From Lichenostomus cassidix (lineage: Eukaryota > Chordata > Aves > Passeriformes > Meliphagidae), in NCBI GenBank assembly GCA_008360975.2, contig CM039188.1, forward strand, positions 24,641,944 through 24,705,943: DNA of 64,000 nt, given 5' to 3'. The notes beneath the pieces were generated by a model. It ran no database searches. It saw only the letters and a list, made by a program, of their open reading frames with translations, and was not told the DNA's origin. Position numbers and translations under genes: made by a program. Below are positions 25,401-37,807 of this stretch, in pieces (position 1 is the first letter of the stretch; each line of letters opens with the position of its first letter).

Positions 25401-28400
25401 TGTGATGATTGGATACTTGGGAACTTACTGATTGTCACAGGTAGAACAAAGCTAGATGAAGAAAAATCCATACACATTCATCATTTGAGTCAAAATATCT
25501 CTCTGCTGATTGTTGCAGATGTGATTGTAAATACCTAGGCTATGGTTCTGCATGACCCAAGGTCAGCATAGGACAAAATATGACCCAGGATTCTAAATCC
25601 TTGAAGAAAAGGACCATGTATCTTTTCCTTCTAGAGACAAAATATGCCTTAAGTACTTAAGGACTTCACCCTGTTACTACCAACAGGAATTTCACCTTTG
25701 TAGTAACACCTCACCTTCTAGTAACACCACACCTCTCAAGTTTTGCTAGCATAAAAAAATCACAAAAAGAGAATTCAGAGCTGTGAATGTAGGGGTGGAA
25801 ACAGGATTTTAAGAAGGAGAGTGGAAACAGCACCATGTGATTCCCCTGACCCATGGAACAAAATGATAGCATAGCTCAAATGTCTCATAATAATCCATAG
25901 GCTTAATATCTGAAACAAAAGAAAAATCAGTGTGGAAATTTGAATAATGGATACATTTGAGGAACTCTATCCTCCCCAGAGATAAGCAAAAATTAAAGGT
26001 GAAATTTATCAAAGACACTATTGGGAATTCACTGAAATCTGTTCTGTGGGAAGTGATGTAGGCAGATATCTTCCCCCTGCAGATCCACAAAGAAACTTTC
26101 ATAGAAATAATTTAAACTTGCCAATTCCATTGCTACCATAATGACTTTGCCAGTTTGTACCAGCTAGTGTTGGTGGAATTTTGCTATTTGCTAGTGTAAG
26201 CACTTGATAGTCCCTTTGAGTGGAATTTTTACCACAGCCACAAGCAACTTGGGTTCTTCACAACAGGAATAAAAGGATTACAACTTGCAGTTAAAACTAT
26301 ATGATTTTTTTTTTTTTCACTTTAGAGGAGCATAGGAAAATGAGAATTAGGTTTTTGTTGACATAGCCCTGATTATTTTTCATCCTTTTTCTTCACAGGA
26401 ATCTTAGGAAACAAAAATTGTTCAGTGAAAGTGGGTGTTTCTATTAAAAAAAAAAGATTTTGTGAAAGGAAGAATATTCAAAAAATTATTTATCCTCAAA
26501 CAACTTAGTTCTCAGATGTAGTCCATCCCCCTGAGAAAACTTAATTTTGCTTTATTTAGCTGTGAGGAAAGGCAGCCTCTGGAACTCCCTTGCTGGCTCT
26601 TTCCACTTGGGATTTTGCTAACATGGTTCCCATGAGATTTTCTGGCCAGTTCTACAGATATCTGAAGTGTAGATTTGTTCTGCAAAGAGCAGACCTAGAG
26701 AACAAATTAGTCTGTTCAGGTGAGCCTCATACTCTTTCTTTGGTTGAAGAGAACTTCCTTTGAACAGGCTGAAAATAATGGGCGTTTTCTGGCACCAAAC
26801 ACAGTGAGATTCATGTCTAGAGGTTGTTAGGATGATTCTCTGCAATCTCTTGGCCTGGTAGACAGCTTGGAAACAGGGCTGCAAACACAGAATATCTGTT
26901 CTGGTGTTGCTCTCCACGTGGCTGGTACTTTTTCGTCCTGCCCTAGAGAAATCTCACTGTATATAAAATGCATCGCTGATTTCTTTGAACTTCATTTATT
27001 TACATTCTCACAAATCCTTTTTAATCAGGCTATTTACTAAATTTGTTTTCTCCAGAAATAGCACGGCATTAACTTGTGACAAATGACATTTCAGCTTGCG
27101 ACATCTCTCACTTAAATTAGTTTCAAGTGATTTTGAGTAAATTTGTGATTACATTAAGCATGGGTTTTAAAAGAATATTTTGCCATCCAGCATTTCACAT
27201 ATTGATGAGGCTGAAATCCTTCCCAGCTCACCTTTCTTTGGCAGTATGCAATGAGCTCAGCAACTTCAAGGGCTAAACCATTAGGGTTTTGCACAGAAGA
27301 ACTAGAAGAGTTGAATCACAGAGCATTAAGGAGAAAAGATGATAGAAGCATGTCACAATAAATCCAGGTTCTTAAGGGCCTGTTAAGGGGAGTGGGTGGG
27401 AAATCCCCAGTAATCTTTATATATCTGACAGGTATCAGAGGGAAATGTGTGTCAGTGTATCACTCAAGTACTCTCTAATCCTGCTTTGGAATCTTAATAA
27501 GGTCTAGGATTTTATGCATTAAGTCACTTTTTCTCTGTTGTAGAAAATAATGCTTGAAAAACACAAAAAAATCCACAGTTTAAAAGTAAACATTAAAAAA
27601 TGAGAAAGAAGTTGGTTATGATTAAGTAGGGAGATTCTGAATTAAAATACTCACTTTCAGAAGACCAGAGAGAGGTAGATTTCAACATCTCAATTTCTCA
27701 TCATGCAGGTGAAGAGACGTCACTGAAAATGCCTCTAAACCTAAAAATCTCTGGTGTTAGGTCTTGCTTACAACCCTCGCATCTGACCCAGGAGTAATCA
27801 TTACTGTGAGGGGCAAAAAGGAGTTTTTTTTTGGCATTGGCAATTCAGACATGTTGTTTTATATCAGAAACCTCCTGCATATTCTCCTACCACTGGCAGA
27901 AATCTCTCAGATGCCTGCTAGGTGAGCAGGGAGCTTTATTTAGCACAGACACGTGGAAATAGAAGGTTTTTCCCATTCCCTGGCACTGCAGCTCTGCTAC
28001 TGACTAAAATCTCAGTTAAATTAAGTATTATTCATGCTATTGATATTCTATTATACTGGGTTTCAGCTGTGTGTCACTACATATATTAAGGCTTCTTAGA
28101 AAAAATCTAATAAGAAGCAGCTGTAGTGTCTACACAAAAATGTTGTAAAATATTTTAGATCCCGAGAGAATATGAGAAATCAGAGAAATGTGAGGGTTCT
28201 TTTAAGAGAAATAAAAATTTAGTTTGATTTTTATAGATTCTTTTTTATCATTTCAGTCTTCAATTTGTATTTATGTCACATTTTCTGTCATTTCTCCAAA
28301 ATCACAAGGAATGAAATCTACTTGAAAAACAATAAAAGAGCAAGAAAAGGAAAACAAAGGCAGAAATGTTAACTGGTTTAATGTTGTTGAGCTGAAAACA

Positions 28401-28476
28401 TCAAATATTCTGAAAGCCAGAAATGCTATGCTGTTCTCTTTGTTTGGGGAAAAAAAATCCCATTATTCAATAAGTA
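22411..28476. other. Non-coding DNA with simple repeats
   Basis: Contains a poly-T tract broken by single C bases at 24017-24050, an ATT trinucleotide repeat at 25070-25094 and a 13-base T run at 26305-26317. Position about 24340-24850 is a GC-richer but CpG-poor patch with frames open on both strands, so it is neither a CpG island nor a supported exon. No mobile element is recognised. Confidence 0.55.
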
Positions 28477-28520
28477 AGTTCAGTTTAGTTCAGTTTAGTT
28501 CAGATAAGTAGTTCAGTTTA
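28477..28520 (+). repeat. Decamer tandem repeat
   Basis: AGTTCAGTTT is repeated about two and a half times, followed after a short interruption by another partial unit. It is a simple tandem repeat. Confidence 0.85.
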
Positions 28521-31500
28521 TTTAAAAAATAAAAATGATTGCTAATTGAAAAAAAAACACTCCAAAAAATTAGTATCAATTAACCATTCTTATTCCATTT
28601 GCATGTGGTTATTTCTTCTACTTTTTCTCATATATACTCTTTCTATTGACTGATTGTGTTTAACTTGAAAGAACCTTAAAAATTAGTCACTTTGTGAACT
28701 AACCACATAGAAGCACCAGGAAACAATTAGGCTGTAGCGAAGAAGATTTGCTTTTTTGTATTTGGACTTCTGATCTCAGTTGCTAGAAATCCTTGTTGCA
28801 GCTCTCTTTTGTTCTGATGAGCCCATCTTTGTGTTTCTAAACAAAAAAGCACATAATTTTAGACTTCAAAACTCCTTCTATACATTTAAGTTTGTTTTGG
28901 TTTGCTTTTGTTATTTGTTTTCTGTGTCTCTGCCCTTGACAAGCAGTCAATCTTCAGTACAAGCTTTATGATTTATAGCTCATACAACTGGATCAAAAAA
29001 GCTTGGGAGGTTCAGGTTGTTATATCAGTCTTCTCCAGAACTACAGGATATAAATAAACATAGAAAATTTAGGCTGCATATGGTAATAAAAGGCCACATA
29101 TCTTGACTTCTGCATTTAGCTACTAAGAGGCAGGAAAAAAACATTTAATATGTATGGAAATTTCAGCTCTAAACTGGAGACTTTATTTATCAATCCCCTG
29201 AAAGGTTTCTTAAGACTATTACAAGTGTGAACAAACAGAAATAAGACTGAAATCAAATGCTATTTGCAAACTAATTCAAAAGGTGAGGCACTGAAGAGAT
29301 TCTGAGTAGAAGGAGGACTTTACATGTTGGAAGAACCCATGGCCTCCACTGGCTTTAAGGCTTTGCTCTTCTTTCTGTTTGCCACTTGCAACAGAGGTTC
29401 TGCTGCATTCTTGGGATTGGTTTGTTTCAGAAAGGCTGCATTCTGCCCTCCTCCCCGTGTTGCACAGCTGGGTAACTGCTGCATGGTGCCCTGGTAGTAA
29501 ACAGCAAGGTAAGCAAAATAAATAATCTGATAAGAAAAAAATAAAGATAAAAGGAGACACATCTATGGTTATTTGTTTGGGAAATATGTCCCAAAATATG
29601 CTCATAAGTACCATATTTCTGACACATTTTTTAAATGCAGTTAAATTCAGAGTGGTGACTCTACAGCTGTTCCTCTCACATGATCAAAGTTCAACCTAAT
29701 TTCATAGAGTTATAGAAAAGCTTAGAAATAAAAATGCATCAAAATGTTAGAATATGTTGGCAGTGAGAACAGAGGAAAAAACATCTGAAATTTGAGTAAC
29801 ACTTTTAAAAATATGTATTTTTCGTACAGGAGTCCCAAGAAAAATTCCACCCTGAAAGGCAAAATAATTATTTGTTTCCAGCTTGCTCCCTGCCAGCATG
29901 TCAAGTATATTTTTTCACCTCTTCAACCTTTTCAGCCTAAAAAAGTTGGCTGAGTGCAGCAAACTGCTCTTTGGAGAGGGAATGAAGATCATGTGGTAGA
30001 AAGAAAGTTATCATAGGCAGGTAGCTGCACAAGTGGCCAGAAACCTGCCAAGCTTTTTGTAATTCTTACCTAAACTTCTGACAAATCTGATAGGTCTTGG
30101 CTGGCCATTCCTGCTCAGTGTAAATTATTCCATGTTCATCAAGGTTTTCTCTCACTTGCAATGATGTTCAGATGACTCCTGTTCCAGCAGGAACCCTCAG
30201 GGCGGCGAGTGTTGGAAGGGGGAAAGTAAAGGGAAGGAGAGGCTAAATTTTCTCATCTCAAATTGTTTGAAGGGTGTGCATGAGGTGGGAAACAGGACTT
30301 CATAAACCAGGCAGAACTGAGATTGTTGCTGGATACTGCTCTCTTCAAGGTATCCAAATTGCATTAAAAGTCTTTTAATCCTATGAGTCTCAAAATATGT
30401 CAGAAATACAAAGAGATAAAGAAACAAAGGCATCTGGGAAAGAAATACTAAAGACTAAAGACAGTGATCATAAAGCTGTGATTAAACATTTTTCTGTCAA
30501 AATATCTCCATGGACAGAGAACTATTTTTTACTGAAAACATTTGTCCAATACATTCAGATTTCAGTGTTTTCAGATATCTTATTTTTAATTAAAAATATT
30601 TCTAAGAACAGAGAGATGTGGTTTAAAAATATTTTTACTCAGAAGTTAATCTCCAATCAAATAATATAATAAAGTTCTGTGAGTGCAGAGGAAATTTCAG
30701 TCTTTCTTGAAGTATAGCAAAAAAATGCATCACATCCATATAAATTGGAGATATTAAAACAAAATCTTATTTTCCATTACTAAAAGTGTTTTCAACTTTG
30801 TGACTTTTAAAATTGAAGATCTGTCAAGAAGAAACACCTTTAGGTAATCCATTGCATTTATATCTCTCTAAAAGAGGTTGAATTCAGAGTATTGATTTAC
30901 GTAGAAAAAGAGAAAAAGCCCTTGCAATGTCTCCAAACCTTTTTACTTTTTCAGCTTTCTAACTTCAAGGCTTTATTGTATAGCAGATTTACATCTGACA
31001 TTTGGAGTAAATTTCAAGAGGTCTCAGAAGAACTTGAGCTCTACCAGCATGCAGTACCCTTTAAAGTCTAACAGCAGAGTCACTCCAGTCCAGATCTGCA
31101 TTAAAGAAAGCAATGCTGGGTAATTTGATGCTCTCAGACTTCAGATTTGTGGGCTGTTATATCCAATCAGTGTAATCATTACAGTGTTAAGCTCAAAAAA
31201 ATGCTGTTCTACAGCACCATCTCTGCCACACTAACTTAATAACAAATATGGGGCTCCAGTGACGTGGTGCAGTCTGAATCACTTTGTAAGGTATGAATAT
31301 ACATAAACAAATATACTAAACTTTTAATGTAATCTCCTTCAAGTAGGAAAAATAGCAATATGTCAACTTATGCAGACTATAAACCCACTAAGCAAGCCAT
31401 CAGCGTGTCTTATCAGTGCTGCCTCTTCCTATGAGCCACACAACATTTTGTGACACCTCCAAAACCCTTCACAGCCTTCATCTATTTATCCCTAGAGATC

Positions 31501-34119
31501 TCTGTGACTGTCCATGTGTCCTCTTATCCAGAGTCTGCTCTCACACTTGACTGGAGTCAGCATTTAGCACAGGAACCAGAGAGATGCCTCCACAGACACA
31601 AATCTAGCTTGTTATTGGTTTTATTTAAAGCTTTCCCTCATCCATTCCCACTTCTCATTCACTTAGTGTTGGACTAATCCCAGTGTATCTGAAGATTTTT
31701 CTTTGCTATGACAATAGTCTCAGTTCTCCATAGTTCCCAAGCCAGTATAGCTGGGACTGCAGATATATATGCTTCTAGGTACACAGTTGTTTTTTAATCC
31801 TTTTTCTTTCATTTGATTTGTGGCTCTGAAAAATGAAAAGATGTATGTCTTGTTTGTGCTTCAGAGAGGGAAAATGCTGTATAAGAGAATTAAGTGGGTT
31901 TTGTGACTGTTATCCTGGGCTCTCTCCCATTATTTTGACTGTATTACACTTTGGAGAAATTGTTGCTTTTTGTATATCTGGGTAACCATCCACCTGCAAA
32001 AATAGCATTTAGTCAGAGGATATAAATAAGAAGGTGGTTGGTTTTTAAATTTTGATTGTTTTGTTTTGATTTTATTTTTTTTAGTCTCTGTATAGCTGAC
32101 TAACTCTCTAACTTCACTACAAAAATATTCTAGATTTCTGTGTCTGCTTATTTGTGAGCCAAGGTGATAATTTTTTTCACACTGTTATATTTCAGCTGAA
32201 ATGAACATTCTTGTGTAGTAAAACCAGCAAAGTGAATGGAATTTGAGGGACCCCAGAATAAAACATGGCAGAGCAAAGTGTAAGGAAATCCCAAAGACCT
32301 CATGCCCAACACTGTGTAACTGCAGACCCCAGTTTCCCTTCCTACACAACCATAATATGTTGCTTCCCTCTTTTTGCAAATACCAATAATATCAAGGCTT
32401 AAACACTTACAAATCCATGGTTTGGGAAGCACTGTGGCAGAACCATGTATTTTCTTGAACTTGAAATTTTCAAAATCTGAATATGTCCTTCTTGGCTACA
32501 AAATACAGAAAGAAGAGGAATATTAGTTTTCATTAATTTTAAATAATTTGTTTCAGATCAGAAAATATCTCTCCTGGTCAACTTGACTATCACATTGATT
32601 ACCCTGACCCGCAGACTTTTCTTTTTGTTCTTGTGATGATTGCAATATTCAATGTGCATGTGCATCTTTGGTCACTGTTCAGTTGATGTCTCAGTGTGTA
32701 GCAGAGGTAAGGAGCTTCCCTGTGCAGACGGTTGATATTTTGTTGATCTCTCTACTATGTTGGCATGGTTTACAAAAGACAAAAGGTTTTTAAAAATTAC
32801 CACAATCAATTATTCCTTTTACTATCAGTGCCATGGGAATGACTAGCTCTGACTTGGGGGGGAAAAAAATCAAAAGTGAGTATCAAACCCATGATGATTG
32901 AGGTGAGATAAGAAAGATTTGCTTTTATCCTGTTGTGATCATCTGTGGCTGGGAGCCTGTGTGTCTACTGGCAGAATACACGAGCAACAGGATGCTCATT
33001 CCAGCTGCTATGTGAGGCTGCATTTTCTTCCATCAAGACAAGTCAAACGCAGATTACCAGCTGTCTGACACTTCCTTCATGAACAAAGAATTGGATCCCC
33101 CAGTAATTACTTTTACTGTGACTCCTATGATCCCCTTGTCAGGCCCAAAATTTGGATTAGAGTCGCATTTCTAAGAGCTAAAGGGCTTACCTGAGATACG
33201 TAGGATGTATGCTGGATGTGTTCATGGGGATTAACAGTGAAATGAATATCCAGGTCCCACAGAAGCCAGGAGAAAAACTGCCACTAATGCCCCTAGAAGC
33301 TGGAAAGGGCTGTTAAAAATTTTCCCAAGTGAAAATAGGACATTTCTAGTTATAGAAGGAAAAATGTCTCTGGGAAATTTCTCCCAGTAAAATAGTAATG
33401 CAATATTTGGAGCTTTTGTATTTCCTTATTTCACACCCTGTATCAGACCTCTAATTATCATGCACAGTCAGGTATGAACTAGTGTTGGACAACTGTGTAA
33501 CATATCACTATGTTGTTTAGAAAGATACATTACTCTGTATGTAGATCCAGGTCAAAGAGTTTTCTCACAGTTTTGCAGTGAGTATAGTATATAAAAGGAT
33601 AATGTAGATGTGAAAAATAGTGCAGTTTGAGGTGATTTCAATGGGAAGAGGGCTTTGTATAAATCACCAATATATTTCAAATAGTCTTCATGTTATGCAA
33701 GCACAAAAAAACCTCATGCCTTTACTTGGAATGGAAGAACTATAGAAATAGAAGAATTCCATTAGCACTTCTTCCCTAATTACTCACAACAGCCATCAGC
33801 AACTGGTTGGGGAGGTGAAGAAAGTGTTCTAAAGCCCCTCAAAATCAATTGAAGGATTTCAATAAATTCTGTAGATGCTGAATAATTTGGAGTGAGCACT
33901 GAAGGGGGAGTGGCATTTTCTCTGAAAAATTTAAACTTGCTTGGGAAAATCCTAGAACAGGCATTACTCTCTAAAAGTGCTCAGATATGTTTCACATTCA
34001 AATTTGTCTTGTTCCCACCTCAACATTCTTTGAAGAAAAGCATTTATTATGTCATTAAAACAGAAAAAGGCATAATACTTTTTTCCCTTATTCAAGCTAT
34101 CCTTATATAGTAGTTACAT
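28521..34119. other. Non-coding DNA, nothing recognised
   Basis: AT-rich unique DNA. A perfect 18-base palindrome of A and T lies at 30581-30598 and is probably chance. A 41-base splice-bounded segment at 29468-29508 was considered and rejected. No gene or mobile element is supported. Confidence 0.6.
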
Positions 34120-34400
34120 AATGAGGATAGTCCAGAAGAGGACAAGGATACACAAAGTGATGAAGTGAGGAAAGATGAGAGAAATCACAGATTTTCAGTT
34201 CAGGAAAAGAAAATGCATAGGAAGTTGCTGTGGTCCCCAAATGTGAAAAATATCACTGTAAAGGCAAAGAGAATAAACTTATTTATGAGGACAGGCTGGG
34301 AAGCTGTAGACTTTTACTGAATTGAGCTACATGGAGGCTAGAAAATGAGGAAAGATTTCTAGAAGTGGGAGTTGGGAAGCAGTCAGGGATTGCTAAGGTA
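34120..34400 (+). mobile_element. Degenerate CR1 LINE 3' fragment
   Basis: Three blocks in order resemble the 3' part of avian CR1 from memory. The first is GTCCAGAAGAGGAC with ACAAAG at 34131-34157. The second is TTATGAGGACAGGCTGGGA at about 34282-34300. The third is GGAAAGATTTCT with a following AAGCA at 34350-34382. The second block translates to Tyr-Glu-Asp-Arg-Leu, as in the CR1 reverse transcriptase C-terminal region. Spacing is disturbed and the CR1 tail is missing, so this is an old, eroded fragment. Confidence 0.5.
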
Positions 34401-37400
34401 CCATAGGTTCCAAAAAAACAAATGGCTCTCAGGAGAGTTGGGTGGAGCCAGTCTGTCTCCTGTGTTACTTCTCTTATCTCCTGAATGAAAATAGTTATAT
34501 CTGTTGACTTGCAACATATTTCTCTTTGGAGCATTAATTACCTACCACTTGCCAAGATCCCAAATTTTAAACAAGTTTTCATTTGTTATTATCATGTTCA
34601 TCTCCTACACTCAGTTCTTTGACTGTCTGTATATTGCTGGTGATCCAAATCCTTATTAAGTTGGTGATTTATAAAAATTTTTTAATCCATGTACAAATCC
34701 CAAATCTTCTTTTTATAAAGTATTCACCCTGCAAATTTAGAAAAGTAGTAATTTTGTAAAATGATATTTGTCTTGCTGAGGTTATTGCTTATTTGTGCTG
34801 GATTTGCTTGTATTGCTGTTCAATGCAGACAGCTGACCTTATTTTTATCAGTTTATTCCCAAAGCAATTTTTCATCTAAAATTCTAAAGTAATTCCCATT
34901 TAATTTTATACACATTATTGTCTTTGTCCGCTAAGCACCAGACAAAGTAAGATTAATCCTCTTTAAGGAGGGGGGAGGAAATAAGGGGAAAAAATGTGCT
35001 CTTTAAGCTATTATCAGCCAATGTGTATTTTTCTCAAACTCTTGCCTCTTGCATTATACAATCTCAAAAATTATTATAATATCTAATGTTTTCAAACAAG
35101 AATGAGCTGCGCCTAATGCATCAAATTATCACAGTGGCAAGATAGTAAAACTGAATTTTTTATTCATTATCTTATATATTGCTAAGTATTTTAAATCTAT
35201 CATGCATATGAATTGATCTGAATTCATGTTTTAATGCTTTACGTGGACAATTGTCTCAGATACTTCAAAGCACAAATTCAAAAGCAGCAGCAAGTTAGTA
35301 AAGTTAGGGTCTTTACTGACGTGCAATTATACCCTCATGACAAGTTCTTTTAAATATATTTTTAAATAATTTCATCTTAACTTTTGGCAAAATTTCAAAG
35401 TTAAGCATAAATGTGGGCACTGAGCCTTCAAACATATTATTTAGAGCTTCTCTAAGCAGGTTTATTAAGCCCTGGTAATAAACAAGAAAATTCTGATATG
35501 TAAATATTGAATTTAAAATTAAACATCCCATTGTTTTGGACAATTTCTTTTTTATTGTTGTTTTTGGGGGTTTTTGCATGTGTAAACTTGATGCCACTAT
35601 TAAAACCTAGGTATGGAGTACAATTCACATCTTACACTTCCTCTTTTGGTTGAAAATATTTTTTCATAGAAGGTAATTTGCAGAAGCTTCCCAGGCTCTC
35701 AGATGACATCACCATATGATGGTGCCTTGAAAACTGGGGGATTTAGTCTTGGAAGGGATATGATTTGGATAAGGTCAACAAATACTGTCAAAGTAAAAAG
35801 ACTTCTGAAAGCAGACTGCTCATCTGTGTCACAGAAGCTGTACACAATGGAAGGAAGTTGAAGACTTTTGACTTTTTTACTAAGCTCACAATGCCTATTT
35901 GAGACAAAGGATAGCTTAATAACTGGAGTAATTAATCTAGAGGTATATTGAATTCTCCATCCTTGGAAATCAAAGACTGGAAACTTTTTGAAGAGGAGAT
36001 CAAAACAGAATTATAATCTTGACGCAGAAATGCAGACAATAGTTGACTCGTATTTTCCAAAGCACAAATTCAAAATCAAGAGTCAGTTAACAAGTCAACG
36101 TTATTTAGCCTGTAATATGGAGGATGCTGGAGGAAATTATCAGCTGACACATCCTTCTTTAAAAGTGGTCAGTCTGAATTGCAGTTTTACAGTGTGATTT
36201 GGCTTTATTAACATATTAACTATCAGAGTGTTATCTAGAATTCTTTTATGTTGGCCTTTATGGTATAGCTTTCTCTCTATTTTTTTCCTTTTCATGTCCT
36301 GGTTAGGTCTTATAATCATAAATAAAGAAGAAATTAGGCTTTATTTCTTTTACATAATTGAAAACATGTGCTTATAGCTTATGAGAATTAGTTCTCTAGA
36401 AATAAACAAAAAAAAAACAACCCCAAATCTCTTCTGATTCCTAATATGATATTTCAGAGGTTGAAATCTGATTCCTACTAGGAATCCAGACCAGCAGTGA
36501 CATGCTCTCACATTAGTTTACCTAAATGCGGCAACTCAGCAGCTTAGAGCCACCATAGACAAATGAGCCAAAATATGGTCAGGCAGGTCATTTCCCTGGA
36601 GAATCAGTGCTCTGCAGCTTCATACTTCCTTCATTCTGTGTATTTTTTCATAACAGTGTATCACTTGTACTCTTTTGACAGATGCTGCCAAAATTGCTGT
36701 TTGTGTTAAATATAACAAATTCTATCCAACCCATAGTGCTCTGAGACCTGTCACTATGTCACTTAAAAAATCCTTTGAAGAGGATTTTTTACATGAGAGA
36801 ATTTGGGATATATTACAGACCGAGCAACCAAATGAAAATAAAATGTGTGACTTAAGCAAAGTAATTACTTGAGGATTTCAAAATACAGTACTTATGTCCT
36901 GTATTGACTCCAGGCATGGGAAACAGAAATTCTGACCTTGCAGGGTGATCCTCTCAACTCTACTGGAATCCAAATTCCAGTGTAAAATGCATCCTAATTT
37001 TAGAAGTGAATTTAAAATCTATTTTCTTAGGAACAACACTGCTGTGACTGACCTTGAAAGATTTGTCTTTTTATAAACTTACTCTAAAATATCCTGCCAC
37101 ATCTTTTTTTTCCTCAGTGCCTGAAGCTGAGATGTATTGATGTTCATTTTGAGCATTATTATTTGTTCTGCAGTGAGCTATTGTGTAATTATACCTACCA
37201 GTACCAGTAGCTACCACCAACTGCCAGCCAAACAGAATTACTGGGTAAAACTGTCCTCCACAGAAGCCTCTTTCAGTTATTCTTGTGTTAAATCACGCTG
37301 TGTCACTCCCAAAAAATCCCACAACCAATTGTGTGCTGCATCCTGAGAGAAAGGGAGCTGAAAATCACAATGGTTTCTAGATAAAACAGAAAGGATGGCA

Positions 37401-37700
37401 GCATCATCTTTCCTTCAAACTCTTTCTGGGCTCCTGTGATCCTCTCAAAGAAGTGGCATATTTGTGTGGTCCCTAGCAAAGTGCTGATAATAACACCTTG
37501 CTTACGGTATAAAGATGCCACTGGGAAATCTGAGAGATAAGCAGCAGTTAAACTCAGGCTGCTCATTGAGGGGTCACACGTGTGAGGTGTATTATCCACT
37601 GGCATTTGGACATAAGCTTTGCCTGTGATTACTGCATCAATCAGTGGTACATAAAAGGTAGGATTGCCAGGCTTTTCATATTACCAACCAGTGCAGTGCG
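34401..37700. other. Non-coding DNA
   Basis: AT-rich unique DNA. The stretch 34700-34960 is free of repeats and could be conserved, but nothing specific supports that. An 8-base inverted repeat with a 4-base loop lies at 36962-36981. The open frame at 36675-36872 uses a TTG start and has no recognisable family. Confidence 0.55.
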
Positions 37701-37774
37701 AAAACAGAAAACAGAACAACAAACAGACAGACAACAACAACAAAAATTCCACAGAACCCCAACAAAACAAAACC

Positions 37775-37807
<33 letters not shown>
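37701..37807 (+). repeat. A-rich C/A simple repeat
   Basis: About 107 bases composed almost only of A and C, with AACAA, AAAACA and AAACA units and a terminal A run. It may be a decayed poly-A tail or a slippage product; no retroposon body is recognised upstream. The Lys-, Gln- and Asn-rich open frames across it are translations of the repeat. Confidence 0.8.

Noticed and set aside
29468..29508. 41-base splice-bounded segment (pyrimidine-rich acceptor, AAG/GTAAGC donor)
   Set aside because: Very short, peptide not recognised, and such pairings occur by chance in this much sequence.
30581..30598. 18-base perfect palindrome of A and T
   Set aside because: Low complexity; expected by chance in AT-rich DNA.
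35740..35790. CTTGGAAGGGATATGATTTGG stretch as an antisense CR1 tail
   Set aside because: Match too short and no neighbouring CR1 blocks.
36675..36872. 65-codon open frame preceded by a TTTTGACAG acceptor-like sequence
   Set aside because: Starts on TTG, ends in its own stop, no family recognised and no donor needed; treated as chance.
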